From positions 2,852,001 to 2,916,000 of the forward strand of contig JAXLUI010000001.1 in the NCBI GenBank assembly GCA_046329585.1: a DNA stretch of 64,000 nt, given 5' to 3'. The position numbers and the translations under genes were made by a program. Below, piece by piece: positions 1-7,063 of the stretch. Each line of letters opens with the position of its first letter. Within the stretch, counting starts at the first letter, position 1. This DNA is from DLKC01 sp002478885 (GTDB taxonomy: Bacteria > Bacteroidota > Bacteroidia > Chitinophagales > Chitinophagaceae). The notes under the pieces are model-generated. The model did no database searches. It saw only the letters and a list, made by a program, of their open reading frames with translations, and was not told where the DNA came from.

Positions 1-1137
1 GATGACATACAATTTGGAATTTGTGACCCGCAGCCTATAGCAACTGCCAATGGAGCTTCAGGATGCCTTGGAACACCTGCCTCTCTGTCTGCGGTGTTAT
101 ACGACACCACCGGAATCGGTACTTACCTTCAATACCAGTGGCAAAGCTCTACAGGCTTGGGATATAGCAATATTGCGGGAGCAACTGGTACAAATTACTC
201 CATTCCTTCTTTTGGATTGGCTAACCCACCATACTATCGCATTCTGGTAGAACCGCTGGGCAATGCAGGCAATGTTGCTTGCCAGTCTTTTTCCAATATT
301 GTTTACCTGCCGTTTAAAGATTCTTCCGTACCGGCGATCACTGCAACAAAAAATGTGACTCTTGTGTGCCCGGGACAATCTGTAACCCTCTCCGTCTTCG
401 GAGGTTCACTCGGCGCTAACGCTTCCTGGAAATGGTACCAGTCTTCCTGTGGAGGAACATTCGTAGATAGCGGTCATGACATAACAGTAACGCCATCGGC
501 CTTTACTACTTATTATGTGCGCGCCGAGGGCGAATGCAACACTACTCCTTGCGCTGCCGTGGCTGTTCCGGTTGGATGCATACTCGCTGAGGAAGCGATC
601 ACATTGAAAGGTGCGGTTGTAAACCAATTTGCCAATTTATCATGGAATGTTGTCGCTGACAGTAAAATAAAAAACATGCTGGTTGAAAGAAGCGCCAACG
701 GCACCAGCTTTACCTCAATCGGCAATATCGATGTTAATGGTTTGGCCAACAGCAGTGGGTATCGATATACCGACAACCTTACCTTCTTTGGCTATAATGT
801 AGTTTACTATCGAATAAAAGTGGGGTTCGAAAACGGAAATACCGGGTATAGTAAAATTCTTAAGCTCCCGGTAAACACCGAAGGGATAAACGCCAGGGTT
901 GTCCCCAACCCGGCTAAAAGCAAAGCAAGTCTGGTTTTCTATTTATCCGATCCGTCAAACCTCACAATAAGGTTGTATAATGCCACGAGCCAAATGATAA
1001 GCAGCCACGATTTCTATGCACAGGCCGGCCTAAACACTTACGATATTGCCGGTATTGCTAAACTAAGTGCAGGCATCTATTTCATCAACCTGAGCAATGC
1101 CGATATTGCCATCAACCTTAAACTGATTGTTCAATAA
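1..1137 (+). CDS. T9SS type A sorting-domain protein, 5' truncated
   Basis: The reading frame is open from the first base, so the N-terminus and any signal peptide lie outside the window; 378 codons are visible. The visible part has Ig-like beta-sandwich stretches typical of large secreted Bacteroidota proteins, with paired cysteines and a segment reading SVTLSVFGG. The last 80 or so residues form a type IX secretion C-terminal domain: VVPNPAKSKASL, then a strand with IRLYNATSQMI, then LSAGIYFINL, ending in KLIVQ. Such proteins are exported by Sec and then carried across the outer membrane by the T9SS. The substrate or role cannot be told. It converges on rnc across a 272-bp gap that holds a repeat pair. 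Confidence 0.85.
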   Translation, partial: DDIQFGICDPQPIATANGASGCLGTPASLSAVLYDTTGIGTYLQYQWQSSTGLGYSNIAGATGTNYSIPSFGLANPPYYRILVEPLGNAGNVACQSFSNIVYLPFKDSSVPAITATKNVTLVCPGQSVTLSVFGGSLGANASWKWYQSSCGGTFVDSGHDITVTPSAFTTYYVRAEGECNTTPCAAVAVPVGCILAEEAITLKGAVVNQFANLSWNVVADSKIKNMLVERSANGTSFTSIGNIDVNGLANSSGYRYTDNLTFFGYNVVYYRIKVGFENGNTGYSKILKLPVNTEGINARVVPNPAKSKASLVFYLSDPSNLTIRLYNATSQMISSHDFYAQAGLNTYDIAGIAKLSAGIYFINLSNADIAINLKLIVQ

Positions 1138-1181
1138 TTACTGCACAGGCGGCTTTTGAAAACAACAGGAAATGTTTTGTG

Positions 1182-1371
1182 CTACTAACTGTTAGCCCTG
1201 CTCAGCTTCACTTGCGTCGCACCCTTGTACCAAAGAATATCAATCGGCAAACATGAATACCCGAACTGCCTGCCTTTTTGTAAGCACAAAGCTCGTTTGC
1301 GGGTTGCTGAATTACGAAAAGCCGTACAAGTGAGTGACACAACTAAAGTTGAGAAAGGAGACAAAGCCGGT
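1182..1371. repeat. IR48 repeat, inward-facing pair
   Basis: IR48 is the name used here for a dispersed unit of about 48 bp running GTACAAG, core, AGCCGGG. The left copy here (about 1182-1230) is reversed and ends TTGCGTCGCACCCTTGTAC. The right copy (1324-1371) is forward, starts GTACAAGTGAGTGACACAAC and ends AGCCGG. The left core is the GCG type and the right core the GTG type. The pair fills most of the gap between the T9SS gene and rnc, which converge. Nothing else is seen in the gap. Confidence 0.8.
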
Positions 1372-1409
1372 AACCCTAGAATAAATGTGCGTTAAGGGCA
1401 GCAGTAATA

Positions 1410-2117
1410 CTAAAGGCCTAATTTTTCTATGGCGATTTGGGCGGCTACCTGGCTTGCATCTTTTTTATTAAAGCCTTTACCCTCGGCCAATATTTCGCCA
1501 TCGAGCACAGCCGCAATAGTGAAAAGGCGGCGGCCGTTTTCCAATTTTTCCTGTAGGGTTTCAAAACCAAGATTCTTGCCGTTCTTGCTTGCCCAACCAA
1601 TGAGTTTGTTTTTAAGATTGATGTCTATTAATTCAAGATCGTCTACAAAAAGGTGCGGGATAACGATAGATTTTAAAACCCAGTCATGTGTTTTAGAGTA
1701 ACCTTTATCTAGGTAGACGGCGCCCACAACTGCTTCCAGCGTATTGCCAAAAATATGGCTTGATTTTAGGGCGTTGTCGAACTTGTTGTACATGGTTAAC
1801 TTTTTAAAACCCATTTTCAGCGCCACGTCGTTAAGTTGCTGGCGGTTAACCATTTTACTTCGCATTTCTGTGAGAAAGCCTTCGCCCTTGTAGGGATATC
1901 GTTTGAACAGGTAGTCTGCAATAATTGCGCTTAATACAGCGTCGCCCAAATATTCGAGTCGCTCATTGTTTTCGTCGGCCCCTTCTTTTACAGAGCGGTG
2001 GCTAAGTGCGGTTTGATAAAGTGAAAAGTTGCCTGGTTTAACGCCAAGGATGTTTTCAATTTGCCTCGTAAACTTTACATTGGCGGAAGGCTGAAATAAT
2101 TTTTTGAAGAAATTCAC
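1410..2117 (-). CDS. rnc: Ribonuclease III
   Basis: Double-strand-specific endoribonuclease for rRNA and mRNA processing, 235 aa. The RNase III signature NERLEYLGDAVL is at residues 51-62, with metal-binding E55 and D59 of the family. The second acidic motif TLEAVVGAVYLDKG is at about 126-139. A double-stranded RNA-binding domain fills about 167-235, ending KKDASQVAAQIAIEKLGL. Length is normal for the family. It lies 5 bp downstream of fabF and probably shares the acpP-fabF-rnc transcript, a gene order common in Bacteroidota. Confidence 0.96.
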   Translation of the reverse strand: MNFFKKLFQPSANVKFTRQIENILGVKPGNFSLYQTALSHRSVKEGADENNERLEYLGDAVLSAIIADYLFKRYPYKGEGFLTEMRSKMVNRQQLNDVALKMGFKKLTMYNKFDNALKSSHIFGNTLEAVVGAVYLDKGYSKTHDWVLKSIVIPHLFVDDLELIDINLKNKLIGWASKNGKNLGFETLQEKLENGRRLFTIAAVLDGEILAEGKGFNKKDASQVAAQIAIEKLGL

Positions 2118-2122
2118 AGAAG

Positions 2123-3376
2123 TTAAGCTACGTATTTTTTCACAATTACGCAGGCATTGTGGCCGCCAAATCCGAAAGTATTACTCAACGCGGCCCTTAC
2201 AGTTCTTGCCTGGGCTCTATTAAAAGTAAAATTCAATTTTGAATCTATTTCAGGATCGTCGGTGAAGTGATTAATTGTTGGAGGAATAATATCATGCACC
2301 ACTGCCTGTATGCATGCAATAGCTTCAATTACGCCAGCAGCGCCGAGGCAATGGCCTGTCATCGATTTGGTAGAGCTGATATTGAGATTATAAGCGTGGT
2401 CTCCGAATACAGAAAGTATGGCTTTTACCTCAGCACCGTCTCCCAAAGGAGTCGAAGTGCCATGAGTATTGATATAGTCAATGTCTTCCGGCTGCATTCC
2501 GGCTTCTTCCAGGGCTGCTTTCATTACGTTTCTTGCTCCCAAACCCTCAGGATGGGGTGCTGTTATGTGGTAGGCGTCAGCGGTAGCACCAGTACCAACC
2601 ACTTCACAATAGATCCTCGCACCACGGGACTGCGCACTTTTCAAAGTTTCCAAAACAATGATGCCGCCAGCTTCTCCCATAACAAATCCATCCCTGTCTT
2701 TGTCGTAAGGCCTGCTTGCTGTTTTAGGATCGTCATTTCTTTCACTAAGCGCCTTCATCGAAACGAATCCGCCCATACCTGCTTCAATAATTGCAGCTTC
2801 ACTTCCGCCAGCAAGCATAATATCAGCCTTGTTTAATCGCAGCAAATTGTATGCTTCCATAATACAGTTGCTGCTGGTTGCACAGGCACTTACAACTGCA
2901 AAATTTGGTCCCCGGAGATTATGCCTCATGGAGATTTGGCCTGCGGCAATATCGAGGATCATTTTTGGAATAAAAAAGGGGCTAAATCTTGGCGTACCAT
3001 CGCCTTTCCCAAAGTCAGCAACTTCTTGTTGAAATGTTTGAACACCGCCAATACCGCTCCCGAAAACGACACCGATGCGGTCAGGGTTCAGGTTATCTTC
3101 ATTAAGCCCGGCGTCAAGCAGGGCCTGGTCGCTGGCCACTATACCAAACTGGGTAAAGCGGTCCATTTTGCGAACCTCTTTGCGATCAATAAACTGACCG
3201 GGATCAAAATTTTTCACTTCGCAGGCGATCCTGGTCTTGAACTTTGAAGCGTCGTATAAAGTAATGTGGTCGGCCCCGGAATAACCATTAATAAGATTAT
3301 TCCAGAAATCAGTAAGATTGTTACCAACCGGTGAGACTACTCCAATACCTGTAACAACGACTCTGTTAAGCTCCAT
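2123..3376 (-). CDS. fabF: 3-oxoacyl-ACP synthase II
   Basis: Condensing enzyme of fatty-acid elongation: it joins malonyl-ACP to acyl-ACP. 417 aa, normal length. The catalytic triad is readable: Cys165 in VVSACATSSN, His305 in NTHGTSTPLGD and His342 in STKSMTGHCLGAAG. The glycine-rich NTFGFGGHNA tail is also typical of KAS II. It follows acpP after a 93-bp gap that contains a terminator-like hairpin, and is followed by rnc 5 bp later. Start ATG at 3376 gives MELNRVVVTGIG, the standard N-terminus. Confidence 0.97.
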   Translation of the reverse strand: MELNRVVVTGIGVVSPVGNNLTDFWNNLINGYSGADHITLYDASKFKTRIACEVKNFDPGQFIDRKEVRKMDRFTQFGIVASDQALLDAGLNEDNLNPDRIGVVFGSGIGGVQTFQQEVADFGKGDGTPRFSPFFIPKMILDIAAGQISMRHNLRGPNFAVVSACATSSNCIMEAYNLLRLNKADIMLAGGSEAAIIEAGMGGFVSMKALSERNDDPKTASRPYDKDRDGFVMGEAGGIIVLETLKSAQSRGARIYCEVVGTGATADAYHITAPHPEGLGARNVMKAALEEAGMQPEDIDYINTHGTSTPLGDGAEVKAILSVFGDHAYNLNISSTKSMTGHCLGAAGVIEAIACIQAVVHDIIPPTINHFTDDPEIDSKLNFTFNRAQARTVRAALSNTFGFGGHNACVIVKKYVA

Positions 3377-3401
3377 TTAATGCCTTATTATGAAGTAATA
3401 A

Positions 3402-3443
3402 AATCCGCCCAGGCAGCAGGTTTATGCATACGAGAGGCGGATT
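3402..3443 (-). terminator. Hairpin between acpP and fabF (attenuator-like)
   Basis: On the transcribed strand, AATCCGCC (3443-3436) pairs perfectly with GGCGGATT (3409-3402) and is followed by a U-rich TTATTA stretch. It lies in the 93 bp between the acpP stop and the fabF start. It could end or process part of the transcripts so that acyl carrier protein exceeds FabF. The loop is long (26 nt), so this is a candidate only. Confidence 0.4.
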
Positions 3444-3469
3444 GAAAATCATTATTTGATACGGAAAAC

Positions 3470-3706
3470 TTATTTCGCGTGTTCCTCGAGATAGGTAACT
3501 GCTTGCCCTACTGTTGTGATTGTTTCAGCTTGTTCGTCAGGAATTGAAATATTAAACTCCTTTTCAAATTCCATAATCAATTCAACTGTGTCCAGCGAAT
3601 CTGCGCCTAAATCATTGGTGAAAGAAGCTTCGTTTGTTACTTCAGCTTCGTCTACTCCCAATTTGTCAACAATGATCTTTTTTACTCTGGTTGCGATGTC
3701 TGACAT
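3470..3706 (-). CDS. acpP: Acyl carrier protein
   Basis: Carries growing acyl chains on a 4'-phosphopantetheine arm during fatty-acid synthesis. 78 aa from the ATG at 3706 (MSDIATRVKKII). An upstream in-frame ATG at 3733 would add nine residues without family support and would sit inside the likely promoter, so it is not used. The attachment site is Ser37 in the GADSLDTVEL motif. The protein is strongly acidic, as expected. First gene of the acpP-fabF-rnc cluster, with a good promoter match just upstream. Confidence 0.97.
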   Translation of the reverse strand: MSDIATRVKKIIVDKLGVDEAEVTNEASFTNDLGADSLDTVELIMEFEKEFNISIPDEQAETITTVGQAVTYLEEHAK

Positions 3707-3730
3707 TGTTTTTAAGTTTTGTTGTGGGTG

Positions 3731-3759
3731 CAAAAATATAATTTTTGGACAATTAGCAA
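3731..3759 (-). promoter_or_regulatory. Bacteroidota-type promoter of acpP
   Basis: Read on the minus strand this is TTG, 18 bp, then TATTTTTG, which matches the Bacteroidota primary-sigma consensus (-33 TTG, -7 TAnnTTTG). Transcription would begin near 3724, giving a leader of about 20 nt before the acpP ATG. Confidence 0.65.
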
Positions 3760-3875
3760 TAAGTTAAGCCTTTTTTGTTTTTCCGGAGCTCTTTTCAGCG
3801 AATATAATGTTACAATATTTGCCCTGAAACGCTCATTTATTAAAAATCATCATTAAATTGAAGGCTCAACTAACA

Positions 3876-4304
3876 ATGGCAGTAAAAATTATAGACCACG
3901 GTTCTAAAGAATATAGGCAGATGATCGACTTGCGTTATCAGATGCTAAGGAAGCCGCTTGGCCTGTCCTTCACACAAGATGAAATGACTGCCGAACGCGA
4001 TCATATTCTTCTGGGCTGCTTTGATGATGATAAACTCGAAGGCTGTTGTATGTTGGTTCAAAAAGAAAAAGATACCCTGCAATTGCGGCAAATGGCCGTA
4101 ATTTCAGGTCTGCAGGGGAAAGGCATTGGTCGGGTACTTATGCAATTTGCTGAAAACATTGCCCGTGACAGGGGTTACAAAAAAGTGATTATGCATGCCC
4201 GGAAAACGGCATTAGGCTTTTACGAAAAACTTGGCTACAAGAAAACCGGTAACGAATTTTTTGAAGTTACCCTTCCTCACTTTGTAATGGAGAAGAATTT
4301 ATAA
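3876..4304 (+). CDS. GNAT family N-acetyltransferase
   Basis: Predicted acetyl-CoA-dependent N-acetyltransferase of about 142 aa; substrate unknown. The fold's acetyl-CoA pyrophosphate loop is visible as VISGLQGKGIGRVLMQFAENIA, preceded by the strand TLQLRQMA. The C-terminal part KVIMHARKTALGFYEKLGYKKTG is the usual GNAT motif B with the FYEKLGY signature. An upstream TTG at 3858 is in frame, but the ATG at 3876 (MAVKIIDHGS) is the more natural start. It stands alone, divergent from acpP and convergent with the next gene only 19 bp away. Confidence 0.85.
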   Translation: MAVKIIDHGSKEYRQMIDLRYQMLRKPLGLSFTQDEMTAERDHILLGCFDDDKLEGCCMLVQKEKDTLQLRQMAVISGLQGKGIGRVLMQFAENIARDRGYKKVIMHARKTALGFYEKLGYKKTGNEFFEVTLPHFVMEKNL

Positions 4305-4323
4305 CCTAAATCCCACACTCCCG

Positions 4324-4797
4324 TTATTTTTTAATTTTTTCTTTTAACATAGCCCTCAGGTCGTGCCTGAAATCGTCGTTCATGTCGTCTTTTGGGATTA
4401 GGAAAAAAGATTTGGCTGAAAAATACAAATGGAAAAAGTTAGGGCTTTCAATGTATTTTGAAAATCTGTTCCAATCCCATTCCACAAAACCACGATCGTT
4501 TTGTAAAACCACCTGGTTGTTGCCAAAGTCTATAATAAAGCTATCTGTAAAAGCAGAGGATTTCCGGTAAATACTGTTTGGCATAATAAACCAAAAGGAA
4601 ATGAGAAAAACAAGCCAAATGAAGGATCCAAGCAAAAATGGCTCGGGCCTTATTTTTCCTGTCATATAAAGAATGGCAGAAACAATATCGAACACAATAA
4701 CGAGTATTAAAATAACTCTTATTTCCGGCTGCCAAATAAAATGATACCGCAAAGCCTGCAGCACTTTCTTCTTATCATAGCTAAATGAAATGCGCAT
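4324..4797 (-). CDS. YcxB-like membrane protein
   Basis: 157-aa protein with two hydrophobic helices at about residues 25-46 (VILILVIVFDIVSAILYM) and 56-74 (LGSFIWLVFLISFWFI). A soluble C-terminal half follows, with the pattern FVEWDWNRFSKYIESPNFFHLY and FFLIPKDDM. This layout and the final motif match the YcxB-like family, whose function is not known. No partner is obvious: it converges on the GNAT gene, and the AraC gene upstream is divergent. Confidence 0.6.
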   Translation of the reverse strand: MRISFSYDKKKVLQALRYHFIWQPEIRVILILVIVFDIVSAILYMTGKIRPEPFLLGSFIWLVFLISFWFIMPNSIYRKSSAFTDSFIIDFGNNQVVLQNDRGFVEWDWNRFSKYIESPNFFHLYFSAKSFFLIPKDDMNDDFRHDLRAMLKEKIKK

Positions 4798-4954
4798 GTT
4801 TTAATAATTGCGGTAAAAATAGAGAATATTCGTCATCCCCTCTTTTCAGTAATGCTGCACAAACTCACCGGTTGCACCAAGATATTTTCCTTTCTTTCCC
4901 GCCGTAGATGATTATTGTTTCAAAACATGACAGCTGAGTGACAAATGTTAACTT

Positions 4955-4983
4955 TTGAATTACATGTAGATACATTAATTTTG
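4955..4983 (+). promoter_or_regulatory. Bacteroidota-type promoter of the AraC gene
   Basis: TTG (4955-4957), 18 bp, then TAATTTTG (4976-4983). The -7 box ends only 7 bp before the ATG at 4991, so the transcript would be leaderless or nearly so unless translation starts at a later Met (5048 or 5063). Confidence 0.6.
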
Positions 4984-4990
4984 ACCTTCC

Positions 4991-5914
4991 ATGTTACAGG
5001 TATTAGACATATTGAAAGTTGCTCACAGGAATACTGTTGACCCATCTATGAATCTTCTTCATATGAAGGAACAGTTTATTCCCGGCTCTATTCAATATGT
5101 AATCAGAAGATATTACCCCACGCAGAACTGGCAAAACGATGATACCGGAATGCTTGTTTACCATTACAGTGCTAAGAAAGCGGAGGAGAATTTTCTTGAG
5201 CTGCGATTTTGCATAAGTGGCAACAAATATTGTTTTGAAAGAAGCTGTGCAGAATGCAGTGAACAACCGACAAAAAACTGTAGCGGCAAGCACGATACTG
5301 TTGACGTGTTTTCTTTCCACTTTTCTTCAACCTTTTTACACCAGTTTGTACATAATGTAAAATTGAGTAACAGGAAAGACGAGGTACTTGCCTTTAAACA
5401 CCCAAACTCATTTACAAAAATATTTCCTGTTTGCAGCCGAAAGAGAATGACGCTCGATGCTTTGCTCAACCATAGCTATTCTGGCGCAATGGAAAATATT
5501 TTTACCAACGCAAAAGTGCACGAACTGCTACTTTACAGCCTGGAATGTCTTGTTGATGAAAAAGAAGAGGGCTTTACTTGTAAATTTCTTGCCGATGATG
5601 CCGGGCGGGAACGTATCTACCTCGCTAGGGAAATCCTGCTTCAACATATTGGCGATCCCATTACTATTAAAGCACTTAGCCGCAAGGTTGCTATGAACGA
5701 GTGCTACCTTAAGAAGGGGTTTAAAGAAGTTTTTGGAACAACCATTTTTGATTTTTACCAGCAGCAGCGCATGGAACATGCAAAATACCTGCTCTACGAG
5801 AAAAGCCTTACGGTTACTGATGTTTCAGCTATGCTGGGCTACTCTTCCATATCACATTTTTCTGCTGCCTTCAAAAAACATACAGGGCTAAAACCTTGTG
5901 AATTACTTCGATAA
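4991..5914 (+). CDS. AraC family transcriptional regulator
   Basis: 307 aa. The last 100 residues are an AraC/XylS DNA-binding domain with two helix-turn-helix units: ITIKALSRKVAMNECYLKKGFKEVFG and LTVTDVSAMLGYSSISHFSAAFKKHTGLKP. The N-terminal 200 residues have no clear sensor motif. A cysteine cluster lies near residues 83-99 (CISGNKYCFERSCAEC). This resembles the PchR-like group of AraC regulators, which in other bacteria control siderophore or nutrient genes, but the target here is unknown. A promoter lies directly upstream; the neighbours give no functional link. Confidence 0.88.
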   Translation: MLQVLDILKVAHRNTVDPSMNLLHMKEQFIPGSIQYVIRRYYPTQNWQNDDTGMLVYHYSAKKAEENFLELRFCISGNKYCFERSCAECSEQPTKNCSGKHDTVDVFSFHFSSTFLHQFVHNVKLSNRKDEVLAFKHPNSFTKIFPVCSRKRMTLDALLNHSYSGAMENIFTNAKVHELLLYSLECLVDEKEEGFTCKFLADDAGRERIYLAREILLQHIGDPITIKALSRKVAMNECYLKKGFKEVFGTTIFDFYQQQRMEHAKYLLYEKSLTVTDVSAMLGYSSISHFSAAFKKHTGLKPCELLR

Positions 5915-5945
5915 CTTTTCCTGGTCAGTCGATTAATGCTTTGCC

Positions 5946-5993
5946 GCACAAATGTTCGACGCAACGAAGCTTAATGCTGTTGCGTAAGCCGGG
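5946..5993 (+). repeat. IR48 repeat, single copy
   Basis: Forward copy beginning GCACAAATG, with core TCGACGC (one base off the GCG type), then CAACGAAGC, ending AAGCCGGG. It sits between the convergent AraC gene and the DUF6089-type gene. Confidence 0.7.
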
Positions 5994-6011
5994 TTCCAAA
6001 AATGCTGATTA

Positions 6012-6875
6012 TCAGTTTGGCTGAGGGCATTTATAAGAAGAGAGATTGAGCGAAACGCCAATGTGTAGCATAACATACGCATCTTTTTGTGTGCTGATGC
6101 CACGTTGCCTGCCTTTGATGCCGATGGGAGTGCCATATTCGTAACTTCTGTCCTGTAGCAGGTAGGCTGGCGAAGGGGCCAGCGAACCATCAGGTTGCGG
6201 AATGGCAGGAAACGCTTCCGGGCCTGCATAAGTCGTGCTCACATCGTCGAGATAATCGGTGTTTGTAAACCGGTAACCTATTTCCCCAAAAACGTTAAGA
6301 TCGGAGTTGATTGCATATTTTACGCCCACCGTTAAAGGGAAACAAACGGCCATAGAACTGTAAGGCTTACGATCGGGATATAAGGATGATCCCTGCCCTT
6401 CTGTGCCAAGGGGGCGAAGAAAATATTTTTCACCATTAAGATAAGCGAACGGATCGTAAGAAAAGACGCCAACGCCCAATGAAACATACGGCGTGTAGCT
6501 AAAACCCTCAGTACCGGGAATAAACCTGAAAAAATTGAAATAACCACTAAGCGACGCTTCCCATACGTTGGTATTAAAACTAAGATTGCGCGTTTTTTGA
6601 ACAGCGTTTTTACTGTACTGGTCAGAATAGGCAAGAAAGGCATAATCCGCACCCAGCTTTATCCCTACGTAAGGATTAAACTGTTTTACAAAAAAAGCAC
6701 CGGCAGAAAATTTCGGACGGTTTATAGCTGCTCTTGTATTAAGATCGCCAAAATAATGGCCAAGGCCAACCGCCACACCCACTTCGCCCTGGTGAATATT
6801 GCTTTCGTACAACTGAGCCTTTGCATGAAGGAAAGTGATACCCGTAACCAGAACCAGTAAACTTCGTCTAAACAT
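6012..6875 (-). CDS. DUF6089-type outer-membrane beta-barrel protein
   Basis: About 287 aa from the ATG at 6875 (MFRRSLLVLVTGITFLHAKA, a Sec signal peptide cleaved near HAKAQ). The rest alternates aromatic and polar residues as in an outer-membrane barrel: GEVGVAVGLGHYFGDLN near the start, YVSLGVGVFSYDPFAYLNGEKYFLRPLGTEGQG in the middle, and DAYVMLHIGVSLNLSSYKCP at the end. This pattern fits the DUF6089 family, of unknown function and widespread in Bacteroidota. An upstream ATG at 6935 adds 20 residues with no signal-peptide character and is rejected. Confidence 0.75.
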   Translation of the reverse strand: MFRRSLLVLVTGITFLHAKAQLYESNIHQGEVGVAVGLGHYFGDLNTRAAINRPKFSAGAFFVKQFNPYVGIKLGADYAFLAYSDQYSKNAVQKTRNLSFNTNVWEASLSGYFNFFRFIPGTEGFSYTPYVSLGVGVFSYDPFAYLNGEKYFLRPLGTEGQGSSLYPDRKPYSSMAVCFPLTVGVKYAINSDLNVFGEIGYRFTNTDYLDDVSTTYAGPEAFPAIPQPDGSLAPSPAYLLQDRSYEYGTPIGIKGRQRGISTQKDAYVMLHIGVSLNLSSYKCPQPN

Positions 6876-6991
6876 AGCCGCAATATAATTGATGTTTTTA
6901 ATAACGCTGAAAATGCCGCTTTTCTTGTGCTGCACCTAAATGTAATCGTTTATAGTCAGCTTTTCCGGAACCATTTTTTGTTTTTTTGGCG

Positions 6992-7039
6992 TCCGGCTTC
7001 CCTTTCCGTAGCGTCTTTCGTTGCGTCGCACACTTGTAC
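6992..7039 (-). repeat. IR48 repeat, single copy
   Basis: Reverse copy TCCGGCTT...TTGCGTCGCACACTTGTAC, GCG-type core, 24 bp past the murF-alr stop codon. Confidence 0.8.
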
Positions 7040-7063
7040 TTTCGCCCTGCGGGCAGCAAAACA

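Noticed and set aside
2267..3247. Long open frames on the plus strand opposite fabF
   Set aside because: They are antisense shadows of a clearly coding gene with no family pattern.
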